DNA of 64,000 nucleotides from Ralstonia sp. TCR112 (GCF_007997035.1 NZ_VOSS01000029.1:1-64000); one strand, 5' to 3'. Numbered from the stretch's first letter, positions 50,743 to 59,620 are shown. The notes: generated by a model not told the origin, from the sequence alone. Numbers and translations: made by a program.

Positions 50743-51753
50743 CTACAGCAGCGCAACGTCCAGGCCAAATCGGCTTTTCAGTGCCTCGACCAGCGATTCC
50801 CGCGCGCCACGATCTGCCAGCTTCACATCGAGCATCACGCGTCCGGAATCCCATTCCTTGATTGTGCCGAGAAGATCACCTTCAGCGCTTCGAATTTTGT
50901 ACTGCCGGCTGACTTCCTTGACCTTGCGGGTACGCCCCTCCTGAGCCACCTTGCGGATCTGTTCGACGTCGCGGCTGGAGAGCCCTTCTTCCAGCACACG
51001 ATGCACCAGCTCCCGTGTGCGGTCTTCGCCGGCGCTCTTGAAGTACAACGTCAACTCATATCCGGTCGCGATACCGATGCCCGCCGGCCGCTCCTTCATC
51101 ACTTCGAGGACAGACTCCGGCAACTTCAACAGCGCCAGGGTCTTGTTGACCGTTCCCGCAGAGACGCCGGTAATTTCACAAATATCTTCTTCTTTTTTTA
51201 CTTTTCCTTCGTCAAGTAGCTGCCGCCAGGCGATGGCATTGTCCAGCACCGATTGGCCGGAACGCTGCTCGTTCAAGACGAACGACAGACGGTAGAAATC
51301 GATATCTGAGAGCCCGTCTTCGATGAAGCAGTCCATCTCGGCCTTCCCAGCGGCAGCCAAGGCACGCTTGCGGTAGTGGCCATCGATCAGGACATACCAG
51401 CCGGGCCGTGCCGGGTCTGGTGCCGCCAACCCAGGCGTCTGCTGACCATGCGTAGCGATGGATGCGGCCCGCTCCTGGACGATCTGCGGATCGTAAATGC
51501 GGCGGGCATTGAGCGGATTTTCCTGCAGTCGGTCCAGCGGGACCTTGATAACGCGCCGTTCGGAACTATTCGCAGGCGTGGGACTTTCAGCGCTGAAAGC
51601 GGAGGCGGGAGCCGGTTGGCCGAGCAGCCCGCGGGGGTGCGACGTAATCGCTTTCTCTGCCAAAGCAAAACGATCGACCGGTATTGCCTTGGTCTTCTCT
51701 GCGGCAATGCCGGCCAGCATGCCGTCTTTGAGCGATTTCAACTTCGCGCTCAT
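50743..51753 (-). CDS. parB: Chromosome/plasmid partition protein ParB
   Basis: The 336-residue protein has a ParB/Srx N-terminal domain (about 70-160; VPLDRLQENPLNARRIYD, LIDGHYRKRALAAAG with the CTP-binding loop) and a central HTH (about 185-225; ICEITGVSAGTVNKTLALLKLP). It also has a C-terminal dimerisation region. It should bind parS and spread, working with ParA to segregate the replicon. Its start overlaps the parA stop by 4 bp. A perfect parS candidate lies within its own coding sequence at 51584. Confidence 0.93.
   Translation of the reverse strand: MSAKLKSLKDGMLAGIAAEKTKAIPVDRFALAEKAITSHPRGLLGQPAPASAFSAESPTPANSSERRVIKVPLDRLQENPLNARRIYDPQIVQERAASIATHGQQTPGLAAPDPARPGWYVLIDGHYRKRALAAAGKAEMDCFIEDGLSDIDFYRLSFVLNEQRSGQSVLDNAIAWRQLLDEGKVKKEEDICEITGVSAGTVNKTLALLKLPESVLEVMKERPAGIGIATGYELTLYFKSAGEDRTRELVHRVLEEGLSSRDVEQIRKVAQEGRTRKVKEVSRQYKIRSAEGDLLGTIKEWDSGRVMLDVKLADRGARESLVEALKSRFGLDVALL
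51584..51599. promoter_or_regulatory. Candidate parS centromere site
   Basis: CTTTCAGCGCTGAAAG is a perfect 16-bp palindrome inside the parB coding region. The identical sequence occurs at 52429 next to parA. It differs from the primary-chromosome parS consensus TGTTNCACGTGAAACA. Confidence 0.65.
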
Positions 51754-52418
51754 ACACGTTCCTCCTGCAACAACTGCAACACCTCGTCGATCAAGATGTC
51801 GACTTCACTGATGGCTTCCCGGGCGCCCGACACGCCGTGCACCGTCGCTCCAATCGCCTGGCACTCACGAAACGCAGAGCGCGAGCCGATCATGGAATCC
51901 ATCAAAGGAATATCTCCATCATCACCAAGAATCTCAATTGCTTGTTTAGCGAGCGAGACGCGTCGCTGAACCATATTCGCGAGCACACGAATACGGAGCG
52001 TTTCGTTCGTCACCTGAGCCTGCTGAGCGAGAGCCTTGGCAGCGACCGCAGCCCACAGATCGGGCGGGGACGGCACGACAGGGATCAAGGCAATGTCGGA
52101 GATCAGTAGCGCGCTCGATGACGACGGCGAGTGAACCGCCGGAGGGCAATCGACCACGATGTAGTCGTAGTCCGCCACAAACTTGCGGACCTCGCGGTGC
52201 ATGGCACCGCCAGACGGTGCCAAACCGATCACAGAGGCAGGAAAGGGCTTGTCTTCCGGTGCTTGAGCGGCCCATCGCGTGGCCGTGCCCTGCTCGTCCA
52301 TATCGACGAGCAGCGTTTTGCTTCCCCGCAAACCAAGGGTTCCGGCGATGTGCATGCTGACCGTCGTCTTGCCGCAGCCGCCTTTCTGATTGAATATCGT
52401 TACGATCTTGGCGCTCAC
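51750..52418 (-). CDS. parA: Partition ATPase ParA
   Basis: The 222-residue Walker-type ATPase has deviant Walker A KGGCGKTT (12-19), Walker A' VDMDEQGTATRW and Walker B VVDCPPA. It is short and lacks an N-terminal HTH, as in type Ib ParA proteins, so autoregulation by ParA itself is unlikely. It positions replicon copies through ATP-driven nucleoid binding with ParB-parS. It overlaps parB by 4 bp. A perfect parS candidate sits 10 bp upstream of its start and may also control the operon. Confidence 0.94.
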   Translation of the reverse strand: MSAKIVTIFNQKGGCGKTTVSMHIAGTLGLRGSKTLLVDMDEQGTATRWAAQAPEDKPFPASVIGLAPSGGAMHREVRKFVADYDYIVVDCPPAVHSPSSSSALLISDIALIPVVPSPPDLWAAVAAKALAQQAQVTNETLRIRVLANMVQRRVSLAKQAIEILGDDGDIPLMDSMIGSRSAFRECQAIGATVHGVSGAREAISEVDILIDEVLQLLQEERV

Positions 52419-52428
52419 TGGCCCTCCA

Positions 52429-52444
52429 CTTTCAGCGCTGAAAG
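52429..52444. promoter_or_regulatory. Candidate parS site upstream of parA
   Basis: CTTTCAGCGCTGAAAG, extended to an 18-bp palindrome (52428-52445). Its position 10 bp from the parA start would let ParB repress parAB. Confidence 0.65.
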
Positions 52445-52445
52445 T

Positions 52446-52698
52446 CAGCAGCGCTCATCTTAGGGAAGACCGACAAAAAACACAAGATCGATAAAATTCA
52501 ATTCATATAAATTTCACCGATGGGCCTCATCGCGGGCACGCCAAAGGCCGGAAAAGACTGGGTTTTCAATTCACCTAAATTGAGATCTAAATGCGGTCTT
52601 TAGCGCATAACGATAGGCGTTCAGCCTTGTATTTACGAGCTTCCTAGGTGTTTACCAGTGAGGTGCATAAAAGCGACATTTGGGAAAAATGCCGCCCA
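52446..52698. other. AT-rich intergenic region between parA and csp
   Basis: No convincing gene. It is AT-rich at 52475-52525, which probably holds the parAB promoter on the minus strand. No iteron was seen here. Confidence 0.5.
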
Positions 52699-52727
52699 TC
52701 GACACTCTGCTCCAAACTGGTTATGAT
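52699..52727 (+). promoter_or_regulatory. Sigma70-like promoter of csp
   Basis: TCGACA and TATGAT are separated by 17 bp. The predicted start near 52734 gives a 5' leader of about 110 nt before the cold-shock gene, a length typical of temperature-responsive csp leaders. Confidence 0.55.
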
Positions 52728-52842
52728 GCTTAGACAGTCGTCTGAAGACTTTGTCTACGCAAGATTCGGAATCAGCCGGTTCTTCGTGCGATGTCCGGAT
52801 CGGCTGGACGACGTGTTTTTTGTTTTTTAAAGGAATTTTTGC

Positions 52843-53046
52843 ATGGCCACGGGTACTGTCAAATGGTTTAACGAAACCAAAGGCTTCGGCTTCATCACTC
52901 CGGACGGCGGCGGCGCAGATCTGTTCGCGCACTTCTCCGAAATTCAGGGTTCGGGCTTCAAGACCCTGAAGGACGGCCAGAAGGTCACCTTCGAGGTGAA
53001 GCAAGGCCCGAAGGGTCTGCAAGCCTCGGCGATCAAGCCGGAATAA
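52843..53046 (+). CDS. Cold-shock protein (CspA family)
   Basis: The 67-residue single-OB-fold RNA chaperone has RNP1 KGFGFI (13-18) and RNP2 DLFAHF. Length and sequence are typical of CspA-type proteins. It is monocistronic, with its own promoter, a leader of about 110 nt and a strong terminator. It lies between the partition operon and repA but is in the opposite orientation to both. There is no evidence that it is part of the replication machinery. Confidence 0.95.
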   Translation: MATGTVKWFNETKGFGFITPDGGGADLFAHFSEIQGSGFKTLKDGQKVTFEVKQGPKGLQASAIKPE

Positions 53047-53073
53047 GTTTCGGGCTGATCGCCTGAGATGAGA

Positions 53074-53105
53074 AAAGGGGAGCATCTGCTCCCCTTTCTT
53101 TTTTG
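53074..53105 (+). terminator. Terminator of csp
   Basis: AAAGGGGAGCA pairs with TGCTCCCCTTT and is followed by CTTTTTT. It may also serve repA on the minus strand. Confidence 0.9.
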
Positions 53106-53125
53106 CCCGACGCTTTCGCTTGATT

Positions 53126-54202
53126 TCAGGCCAGCTTCCGTACACTGGTACGCGAGGGCTGCAGAATCAGCGCCTTGGAAGAGTCTGCGTCCACCTTCGC
53201 GTCCGGATAGACGACCAGTACGTCCTTCAGCGCCTTGCGGAACAACGCGCGGAATTTCCGCTCGCTTTCGGTTTCAGTTCCGAACTGCATCTGCAGCGCT
53301 TCCCAGGGGATCTCTGTACGCTTTTGGATCGTGAAGAAGCGGTATGTAAGCCAGGAATACACATCCAGCGCGAACGGCGATTGTTTGAGTGCTTTCAATG
53401 CGCGCATATCCACCGGCACCGGCCGATTTACAAGTTCGTTGAAGAACGGTTCGGACAGCACCACGAAGCTCTCGAACATCGAGCCCTGGCCCGGCTGCAT
53501 CGGATCCCACCAGGTGGACAGCTGGTCCGCCAGCAAGTAACCAATGCGATCGATCGAGAGCGGCTCCTGGTTCTGATTCTGGCTGCTCGGCGCCGACTTG
53601 TTCTGCACGATGGCGATCGTGGCCGAGAACAGGCGAATCATCTGCTGGCGCACCAGCGTCATGGTGCCCCGCTTGCCGCCCGTGGCCATCGGGATGCCCA
53701 GGTTGTACATGAACTCGGACAACGAGTTGCCCAGCGAAATGCGCCGGTCTTCCACTGTGCCCTGGAATTCGCCGCGCTTCTTCTTCGCCATGATCTCCTT
53801 GCCGATCCAGGCGAGCATCAGGCGCGGATACGAACCATACGGATAGCCGAAAGAGACCGTCTCCGAAACGATGCGCTGGCGCCCATTGCTGGCCCGCTCC
53901 GAACGCTGCTGCGTGAAGTAGCCCGGCTGGATCATCAACGAAATGTTGCCGCTGGAGCGTGTCCAGACCGGCGGCGCGCCCTTGGGAGCACGATAGGGGA
54001 GCGTGACCTGGACGCTGGCGCGGCTGAGGAAGCCGACTTCGCCGCTTTGCCAGGCGTCTTCGCGTTCCATTGCCTGCGCTTCATCGAACAGGCGCTGAAA
54101 CTTCTCCGGCGCGGCAATGACTTGCCCTCCCGAGGGGACGATGATGCGGCCGGACGCATTGTCGTCCGGTTTCCCATTGGGTGTGAGGCGTTTGGTGACC
54201 AT
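53126..54202 (-). CDS. repA: Replication initiator RepA
   Basis: The protein of about 358 residues is of the plasmid RepA family. Recognisable segments are MIRLFSATIAIV, SIDRIGYLLADQLSTWWDP, SPFALDVYSWLTYRFFTI and PWEALQMQFGTE near the C-terminal DNA-binding winged helix. It should bind the iterons that begin 53 bp upstream of its start and initiate replication of this replicon. The nearest iteron (54255) is placed to allow autorepression. ATG at 54202 is chosen; a TTG three codons upstream is the alternative, and neither has a strong ribosome binding site. Confidence 0.88.
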   Translation of the reverse strand: MVTKRLTPNGKPDDNASGRIIVPSGGQVIAAPEKFQRLFDEAQAMEREDAWQSGEVGFLSRASVQVTLPYRAPKGAPPVWTRSSGNISLMIQPGYFTQQRSERASNGRQRIVSETVSFGYPYGSYPRLMLAWIGKEIMAKKKRGEFQGTVEDRRISLGNSLSEFMYNLGIPMATGGKRGTMTLVRQQMIRLFSATIAIVQNKSAPSSQNQNQEPLSIDRIGYLLADQLSTWWDPMQPGQGSMFESFVVLSEPFFNELVNRPVPVDMRALKALKQSPFALDVYSWLTYRFFTIQKRTEIPWEALQMQFGTETESERKFRALFRKALKDVLVVYPDAKVDADSSKALILQPSRTSVRKLA

Positions 54203-54254
54203 GGTGGGCAAGAATTGTTCAGAGCCTTTGTACTAAAACGCCTTCGCCTTGTCA

Positions 54255-54270
54255 CGCAGAATTGGGTACG
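54255..54270 (-). repeat. Iteron nearest repA
   Basis: CGTACCCAATTCTGCG on the minus strand, 53 bp from the repA start and within its likely promoter. Confidence 0.75.
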
Positions 54271-54441
54271 TTTTCTTATTTTTGCTCGTTGTCGCGGGAA
54301 GGGCATCGGTGGGCAACCGTCAAGGTTGTCCACGGAAGACCTTTCCTCACTACAAGCCATATATACCTTCTACGTTTACTACAGGTAAACCGTATACGCG
54401 GCCCGCAAAGCCTTGCCGGTATTAGGTTCAGGGGGGTAAAC

Positions 54442-54546
54442 CGAACCAGATTCTGCGACTGCCCGAACCAGATTCTGCGCGATGGCGTACCCGCTTCTGC
54501 GCGAAACCGTACCCGCTTCTGCGCATTGGGCGTACCGGAATCTGCG
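54442..54546 (+). repeat. Regular iteron array (five copies)
   Basis: Copies start at 54442, 54464, 54486, 54508 and 54531, so spacing is 22, 22, 22 and 23 bp, about two helical turns. The first two are divergent (CGAACCAGATTCTGCG) and the third and fourth carry CGTACCCGCTTCTGCG. All face the same way, which places RepA on one DNA face. Confidence 0.85.
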
Positions 54547-54560
54547 GGGATAACATCATG

Positions 54561-54581
54561 TTGTCCACAGTGTTATCCACA
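54561..54581 (+). promoter_or_regulatory. DnaA boxes
   Basis: TTATCCACA (54573-54581) is a perfect DnaA box, and TTGTCCACA (54561-54569) is one base off. They follow the regular iteron array directly. A weaker match, TTGTCCACG, is at 54326. Confidence 0.75.
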
Positions 54582-54626
54582 GAAAACAGAGGCTGGGCAG
54601 CGTGATCCGGGCTGTTTTTGTCTGTG

Positions 54627-54861
54627 CGTACCCGTTTCTGCGGCCGATTCGGCGTTCTTTTGGCAGGCCCTCGACCTGACAGCTGGAGATGCGTACCCGT
54701 TTCTGCGGGGATATGGGCTGGGTCGACACGATCACCGTACCCAAATCTGCGCGTGTGCGGATCGCTGTGATTGTTCGAGCCGAGTCTGTTAAACGCTTCC
54801 CATGAAAGCGAGCACACGCTCTACACAGTGTGGCTGCGTTACGTGCGTACCCGTTTCTGCG
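54627..54861 (+). repeat. Origin iterons, four copies
   Basis: Copies at 54627-54642, 54692-54707, 54736-54751 (variant CGTACCCAAATCTGCG) and 54846-54861, all on the plus strand with irregular spacing. Confidence 0.8.
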
Positions 54862-54927
54862 CCGCGGCTCTCGGGCAGAGCTGATCGCGCCCCATCGAAC
54901 GTTTTGTCTTGATGCTCGAATTCCGAA

Positions 54928-54943
54928 CTTTCATCGCTGAAAC
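54928..54943. promoter_or_regulatory. parS-like site in the origin
   Basis: CTTTCATCGCTGAAAC matches the parS candidate at 14 of 16 positions and is embedded among the iterons. Confidence 0.35.
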
Positions 54944-54996
54944 CTTCAGGGAAGGGAGCGGTTTGCTGATACCTCCAGGCTCCGGCTGCTGGCCAC

Positions 54997-55347
54997 CGTA
55001 CCTGTTTCTGCGGGTAAAAAGCCTTATTGGCCAAAGGCTTGGCGTGACGCCTTGCAAACCAGGCGTACCCGTTTCTGCGGAAGCCCGCGCAGAAACGGGT
55101 ACGCCCGATTCGGGCCCCACTCGCAGAAACAGGTTCGCTTTGAGACAGAGATGACGCGCGAGCATGCGCAGAAACGGGTACGGCTTCGCCTTCATGGCCC
55201 GCAGAAACGGGTACGCATCTGCGTTGTGGTTGCGCATGCCGTCCCTTGGAGATGTACGTACCCGTTTCTGCGGAGCCACGCGCAGAAATGGGTACGTCAA
55301 TCGCTACGCACGCCGCGTAGTATCTGGTTTTCGCAGAAACGGGTACG
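54997..55347. repeat. Origin iterons, nine copies in both orientations
   Basis: Plus-strand copies start at 54997, 55064 and 55257. Minus-strand copies start at 55088, 55122 (variant), 55167, 55200, 55281 and 55332. Two head-to-head pairs (55064/55088 and 55257/55281) each have starts 24 bp apart and form large inverted repeats. Confidence 0.8.
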
Positions 55348-55637
55348 GTTTATGGAAGATTCGGACAGCCTTCGCCGCCGACGTGGCAGGTCTTGTCCCA
55401 TGGGTGCACAGGTCATGCGTTTCGGGCATCATGCGCATCCCGCACGCTGGCCCGACCCTATGGCCGGCGCGTTCTCCATCATCCGATTCGCATGAACAGT
55501 ATTTGGACCGCGCCGCCTCGTGGTGCCGGAAGCTTGCTAAGAGTAGCCTCGCCCCATGGTGGGCGTGCAGTGGGGGAGCCACGCGCAGGACAGCGCCGGC
55601 CGACGATGACACTTCACAACAAGAGGAGACAACCTGA

Positions 55638-56941
55638 ATGACTTGGCTCGCGCGCACCTTCAAGCTCGAGGAACATCAGACCGACGTTCGCACGGAAGTG
55701 CTCGCCGGACTGACGACGTTCCTGACGATGGCGTACATCATCTTCGTCAACCCGAACATCCTGGCCGACGCCGGCATGCCCCACGACGCGGTGTTTGTCG
55801 CCACCTGCATCGCCGCGGCGATCGCACCATCATCATGGGGATGTACGCGAACTACCCCATCGCGATGGCGCCGGGCATGGGCCTGAACGCCTACTTTGCG
55901 TACGCGGTGGTCAAGGGCATGGGCTTTACGTGGCAGGCGGCGCTGGGCGCGGTGTTCATTTCCGGCTGCCTGTTTCTGCTGGTGAGTGTGTTTCGCATCC
56001 GCGAGATGATCGTCAACGGCATCCCGCATTCGATTCGCGTGGCGATCACGGCCGGCATCGGGCTGTTCCTGGGCATCGTGTCGCTCCGGGGCGCAGGGCT
56101 GATTGTCGGGAATCCGGCGACGCTCGTGACGCTGGGCGATGTGCACCAGCCCTCGGTCATCTTGGCGGTGATCGGCTTCTTCGTGATCGTGGCGCTGGAC
56201 CACCTGCGTGTGAAGGGCGCCATCCTGATCGGCATTCTGGCCGTGACGGCAGCGAGCTTCTTCTTTGCGGGCAACACCTTCCACGGCGTGGTCTCGATGC
56301 CGCCGTCGCTTGCGCCCACGCTGATGCAGCTCGACATCATTGGCGCGCTGTCGGTCGGCATCCTGAATGTCGTGCTGGTGTTTTTCCTCGTGGAGCTGTT
56401 CGACGCGACCGGCACGCTGATGGGCGTGGCCAACCGCGCGGGCCTGCTCAAGCAAGGCAAGATGGATCGTTTGAACAAGGCACTGCTGGCCGACAGCACG
56501 GCCATCATGGCGGGCTCGCTGCTGGGGACGTCGTCGACCACCGCCTATATCGAAAGCGCTTCGGGCGTGCAGGCGGGCGGCCGAACGGGGCTGACGGCGC
56601 TGACGGTGGCCGCGCTCTTCCTGCTGTGTCTGTTCTTCTCGCCGCTGGCGGGCGTGGTGCCGGCGTATGCGACGGCGCCCGCGCTGCTGTATGTGTCATG
56701 CCTGATGTTGCGCGAGCTGGTCGACCTGAACTGGGAAGACACCACCGAGGCCGTGCCAGCGGTGCTGACGGCGCTGATGATGCCGTTCACGTATTCGATC
56801 GCCAACGGCGTTGCGTTCGGCTTCATCACCTACGCGGGCCTGAAGCTGTTCACCGGGCGCATGCGCGAGGTGCCGGTCATCGTGTGGATCATCTCGGCGG
56901 TGTTCCTGTTCCGCTTCTTCTATCTGTCCGGCGGGCATTGA
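55638..56941 (+). pseudogene. Purine (AzgA/PbuG-like) permease, split by a frameshift
   Basis: The first 60 residues (MTWLARTFKLEEHQTDVRTE, then LTTFLTMAYIIFVNPNIL and AVFVATCIAAAI) run in one frame. The rest continues in another with IIMGMYANYPIAMAPGMGLNAYFAY and the later motif GTSSTTAYIESASGVQAGGRTG. The sequence at 55821-55829 lacks one G compared with the expected ATC-GGC-ACC. The restored protein of about 434 residues has 12-14 helices and matches guanine/hypoxanthine/adenine:H+ symporters. The start has an AGGAGA ribosome binding site. No purine riboswitch was recognised upstream. The frameshift may be a sequencing error. Confidence 0.85.
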
Positions 56942-56970
56942 GCGCCAGTGTCTTCAAGCGGATCACAACG

Positions 56971-56997
56971 AACGCGGACTTTCGGGTCCGCGTTTTT
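56971..56997 (+). terminator. Terminator after the purine permease
   Basis: AACGCGGAC pairs with GTCCGCGTT across a six-base loop and is followed by TTT. It lies 30 bp beyond the permease stop. Confidence 0.85.
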
Positions 56998-57019
56998 CTT
57001 TGGAGCATTTGCGCCGAAG

Positions 57020-57213
57020 CGTACCCATTTCTGCGTGCGATTGCGCAGACGAGCGTACCCGTTTCTGCGTACTGCCGTCGACGATTCAACGACAAAGCGT
57101 ACCCAATTCTGCGGACGAGGTAAGCGACAACTGTCGCGCAAATCGCGCCGACAATTGGTTTCGACAATGCGTTGATATGGCACCCACGCAGGCGGGGCGT
57201 ACCCGTTTCTGCG
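57020..57213 (+). repeat. Iteron cluster downstream of the permease (four copies)
   Basis: Copies at 57020-57035, 57054-57069, 57098-57113 and 57198-57213, all on the plus strand, in the gap between the permease and the integrase-like gene. Three have AG before the core. Confidence 0.8.
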
Positions 57214-57230
57214 CGATGTGTGGAGGAATG

Positions 57231-58492
57231 TCAGGGAGAGGGCACGGCCAGTCTGCGTGCGGCGTCGGCAATGCTGGCGACCAGATCGGCTTCGCGCGCC
57301 CGCACGGCGGCGCTCGGCAGGGCAGCCAGGCCAAGCGCGTGGGCAACGTCGGCTGCCGGCTCACCGGTGGCAAGCCGCTCGCGCAGATGGGCGCCGCGTA
57401 GGCCGCGCAATGAGGCATTCGCGAGGCGTACGGCAGCGTCGGCGTGGCCGATGGCGCGAGCGTATTCAGCGGCTTCGCCGAGCATGGCCTTGACGATGAG
57501 CAGCAGTTGCGAGCGCGAGGCGATGCCCTTGCGCTCTCCGAAATCGCGGCGCAGGGCTGGTGAGTCGATGATGGTGCCGTCTGCGCGTCGCGGCGAGCGC
57601 TTGCGCACCGACAGCAGCAGCGGCGTGGCTTCATTCGGCAGGGGCAGCGGCGAGAGGCCAAAGGCCGTGCGGTACTCGCGCAGCGCAGACATCAGCGCAT
57701 CGCAGGGCAGCCAGCGCTGCGAACGGCCTGTGCCGACCTCCAGCAGCCAGACCGATGCCGGCAGCTGTGCGTCGGCTGTTGCGTGCGAGGCCGGAACGGC
57801 GTGCAGCGCCACGTCGCCCATCCGCGCGCACATCAGCTCCGATACACGCATGCCCGCCTGGGCGAGCAGCACGGCGAGAAAGTGGTCACGCGCCTGACGC
57901 AGGCGGCCTCCCGGCCGAGCGCGACGCGCGCCCGCACGGCATCGATGATCAATGCCATGTCGGACGCGCCCAGTGCGGTGTCCGGTCCGGCCGCTGCGAC
58001 GGACCGGGGCGCGGGCGTGCTCGGCGCCGGCACGGTAATGACGATCGCATCGTCATCGAGAAACGGGTTCGCGCGCAGATAGCCCATGCGCAGCAGCCAG
58101 CCGCAGAGGTTCGCCGCGATGATGCTGCTCTGGCGTGTGGAGCGTGCCGAAAGCGGGCCGCGCAGCGGCGTCCAGTTCGCATCGTTGCGTTCGATGCCGC
58201 GCGCACTGATCGCCCATGCAGGCGGTTCTTGCAAAAAGCGCAGATAGGCCGACGCGTCGTCGCGCTGCCAGCTTGCGATCGGCTTACCGAAGGTGCGCGC
58301 GTACCAGCACACGCGCTCGGCTTCCACGCGGTACTGCGACAGCGTGGAAGCGCTCACCGCACGAGCGCCGGAAGCGCGCGCGGCGAGCCACGCCTGCACG
58401 CGCTCGCGCTCGTGCGCGAAGGCCTGCAAATCGGCCTCGGAAGCGGCGTTATCGGGAAGGGGCACGGCGTCGGCCGGGCGCGGTTCAAGCAT
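57231..58492 (-). pseudogene. Degenerate tyrosine recombinase/integrase-like protein, frameshifted
   Basis: The N-terminal part has a core-binding region (VSASTLSQYRVEAERVCWYARTFGKP, ASAYLRFLQEP) and the C-terminal part an integrase-like fold with the conserved Arg in LLAQAGMRVSELM. The box-II segment is altered (RGAHLRERLATGEPAADVAHALGL) and no catalytic Tyr is visible at the expected place, so strand exchange is doubtful. One C appears missing at 57903-57907; restoring it gives REARLRQARDHFLAVLLAQAG. Start 58492 is a guess. It lies next to the iteron cluster and 3 kb from the origin, and may have a maintenance role. Confidence 0.65.
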
Positions 58493-58789
58493 GCGGAGCG
58501 TGTGTGGAACACGAAGACAAAACGGATCGCGCAAGTATAGCGATCCGCATTCACGCCCCGCCGCCTGCAGCGATTGGAGGCCGCATTCAAGTGCGATGGG
58601 CACGCGCCATGCTCAATGCGGGAACGTCGCTTCGTATGTCGGACGCTTCCGACAAAACGATCGGAACCGGTTCGATAGGCGCGCTGAATGTGCGCGTTTA
58701 TCTTCGGCTCCACAAGTCGACAACAACGTACATGGGCGCGTGATGCATGCGGCCCGGTTCATGACAGGACTCTCCCTCCGAGGTGCAAG

Positions 58790-59572
58790 ATGAAGATACA
58801 GATCAGGAAGATCGTCGCCGTGCTGGCGCTGGGTTCGTTGGGCGTGATCGCTGGATGCGGTGGCGGTGACGACGACATCGGGCAGATCATCGGCACCAGT
58901 TCGCCGCAGTACCGCACGGTGCACGCCAACCCATTCATCGGCAACGTTGACTTTGGTGTGAACGGCACCACGAAGATCAGCAATGTTGGTTTCAAGAACG
59001 TCAGCAACTACTTCGGCATTGACGCCACGGCCAGCACGGCCACCGTGTCCAACACGGGCAGCAGCACGCCGCTCGCCTCGACGGGGTTCACGCCGGCAAA
59101 CGGCCACCGCTATACCGCGCTGGCCATCGTGGGCGCCAACGGTTCGGCGACGAGCCTGGCGCTGATCGATGACCCGTATAACAAGTCGATCCTGTCAGAC
59201 AAGGCGCGCGTGCGGACCTTCAACGCTTCGTACAACGCTCCGAATGTGGACGTGTATGTGACCGCGCCCAATGTGGACCTGGCTGCCATCGCGCCGACCA
59301 TGAGCGGTGCATCGTACGGCGGCGCGGCGCCGGCCAGCACCCAGGATTCGATCTACGTCGACGGCGGCACGTACCAGGTGCGGGTGGCGACGGCGGGTAC
59401 GAAGAACGTCATCTTCACGTCGCAGCCGTTCAGCCTGGCCAACAACGCCGACTGGCTGATTACCACGCTGCCCGCGGGCGGCGTGGGCGCCGTCACACCG
59501 AACGCGATTCGCGTGCTGGTGGCACAGGCCAACGGCGCTTCGCAGACGGCTTCTGAGCTGCCCTCGCAGTAA
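58790..59572 (+). CDS. DUF4397 lipoprotein
   Basis: The 260-residue exported lipoprotein has lipobox LGVIAGCGGG (Cys near residue 23), followed by a DUF4397-type beta-rich region with repeats such as VRTFNASYNAPNVDVYV and a stretch that ends NAIRVLVAQANGASQ. The ATG at 58790 has a GAGG ribosome binding site; the frame extends upstream without meaning. The function is unknown; DUF4397 proteins are cell-surface proteins. A strong terminator follows. Confidence 0.85.
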   Translation: MKIQIRKIVAVLALGSLGVIAGCGGGDDDIGQIIGTSSPQYRTVHANPFIGNVDFGVNGTTKISNVGFKNVSNYFGIDATASTATVSNTGSSTPLASTGFTPANGHRYTALAIVGANGSATSLALIDDPYNKSILSDKARVRTFNASYNAPNVDVYVTAPNVDLAAIAPTMSGASYGGAAPASTQDSIYVDGGTYQVRVATAGTKNVIFTSQPFSLANNADWLITTLPAGGVGAVTPNAIRVLVAQANGASQTASELPSQ

Positions 59573-59591
59573 GCCGGCTTCACGCCCTATG

Positions 59592-59620
59592 ATGCGGTGC
59601 TGCGGCACCGCATTTTTTTT
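59592..59620 (+). terminator. Terminator after the DUF4397 lipoprotein
   Basis: ATGCGGTGC pairs with GCACCGCAT around TGCG and is followed by a run of eight T. Confidence 0.92.

Larger units (their letters stand above)
54212..55347. other. Replication origin region
   Basis: About 1.1 kb of non-coding DNA holds 19 iteron copies, DnaA-box-like sites (54326, 54561 and 54573), an AT-rich segment at about 54346-54400 that could be the unwinding element, and a parS-like site (54928). It lies directly upstream of repA. The layout is that of an iteron-controlled origin. Confidence 0.85.

Noticed and set aside
54442-55347. Repeats of the origin considered as a CRISPR array
   Set aside because: Repeats are 16 bp, occur in both orientations with irregular gaps, and no cas genes are present. 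Iterons next to repA explain them.
55348-55637. Purine riboswitch upstream of the purine permease
   Set aside because: No purine-aptamer core or terminator/antiterminator was recognised in these 290 bp; the region simply holds the promoter side of the permease.
58057-58071. CGAGAAACGGGTTCG in the integrase gene as an iteron
   Set aside because: It needs one deletion and one mismatch to fit and encodes the plausible integrase segment NPFLDDD. It was left out of the count.
58493-58789. Possible small gene between the integrase and DUF4397 genes
   Set aside because: Only overlapping short frames without ribosome binding sites were seen in this 297-bp gap.
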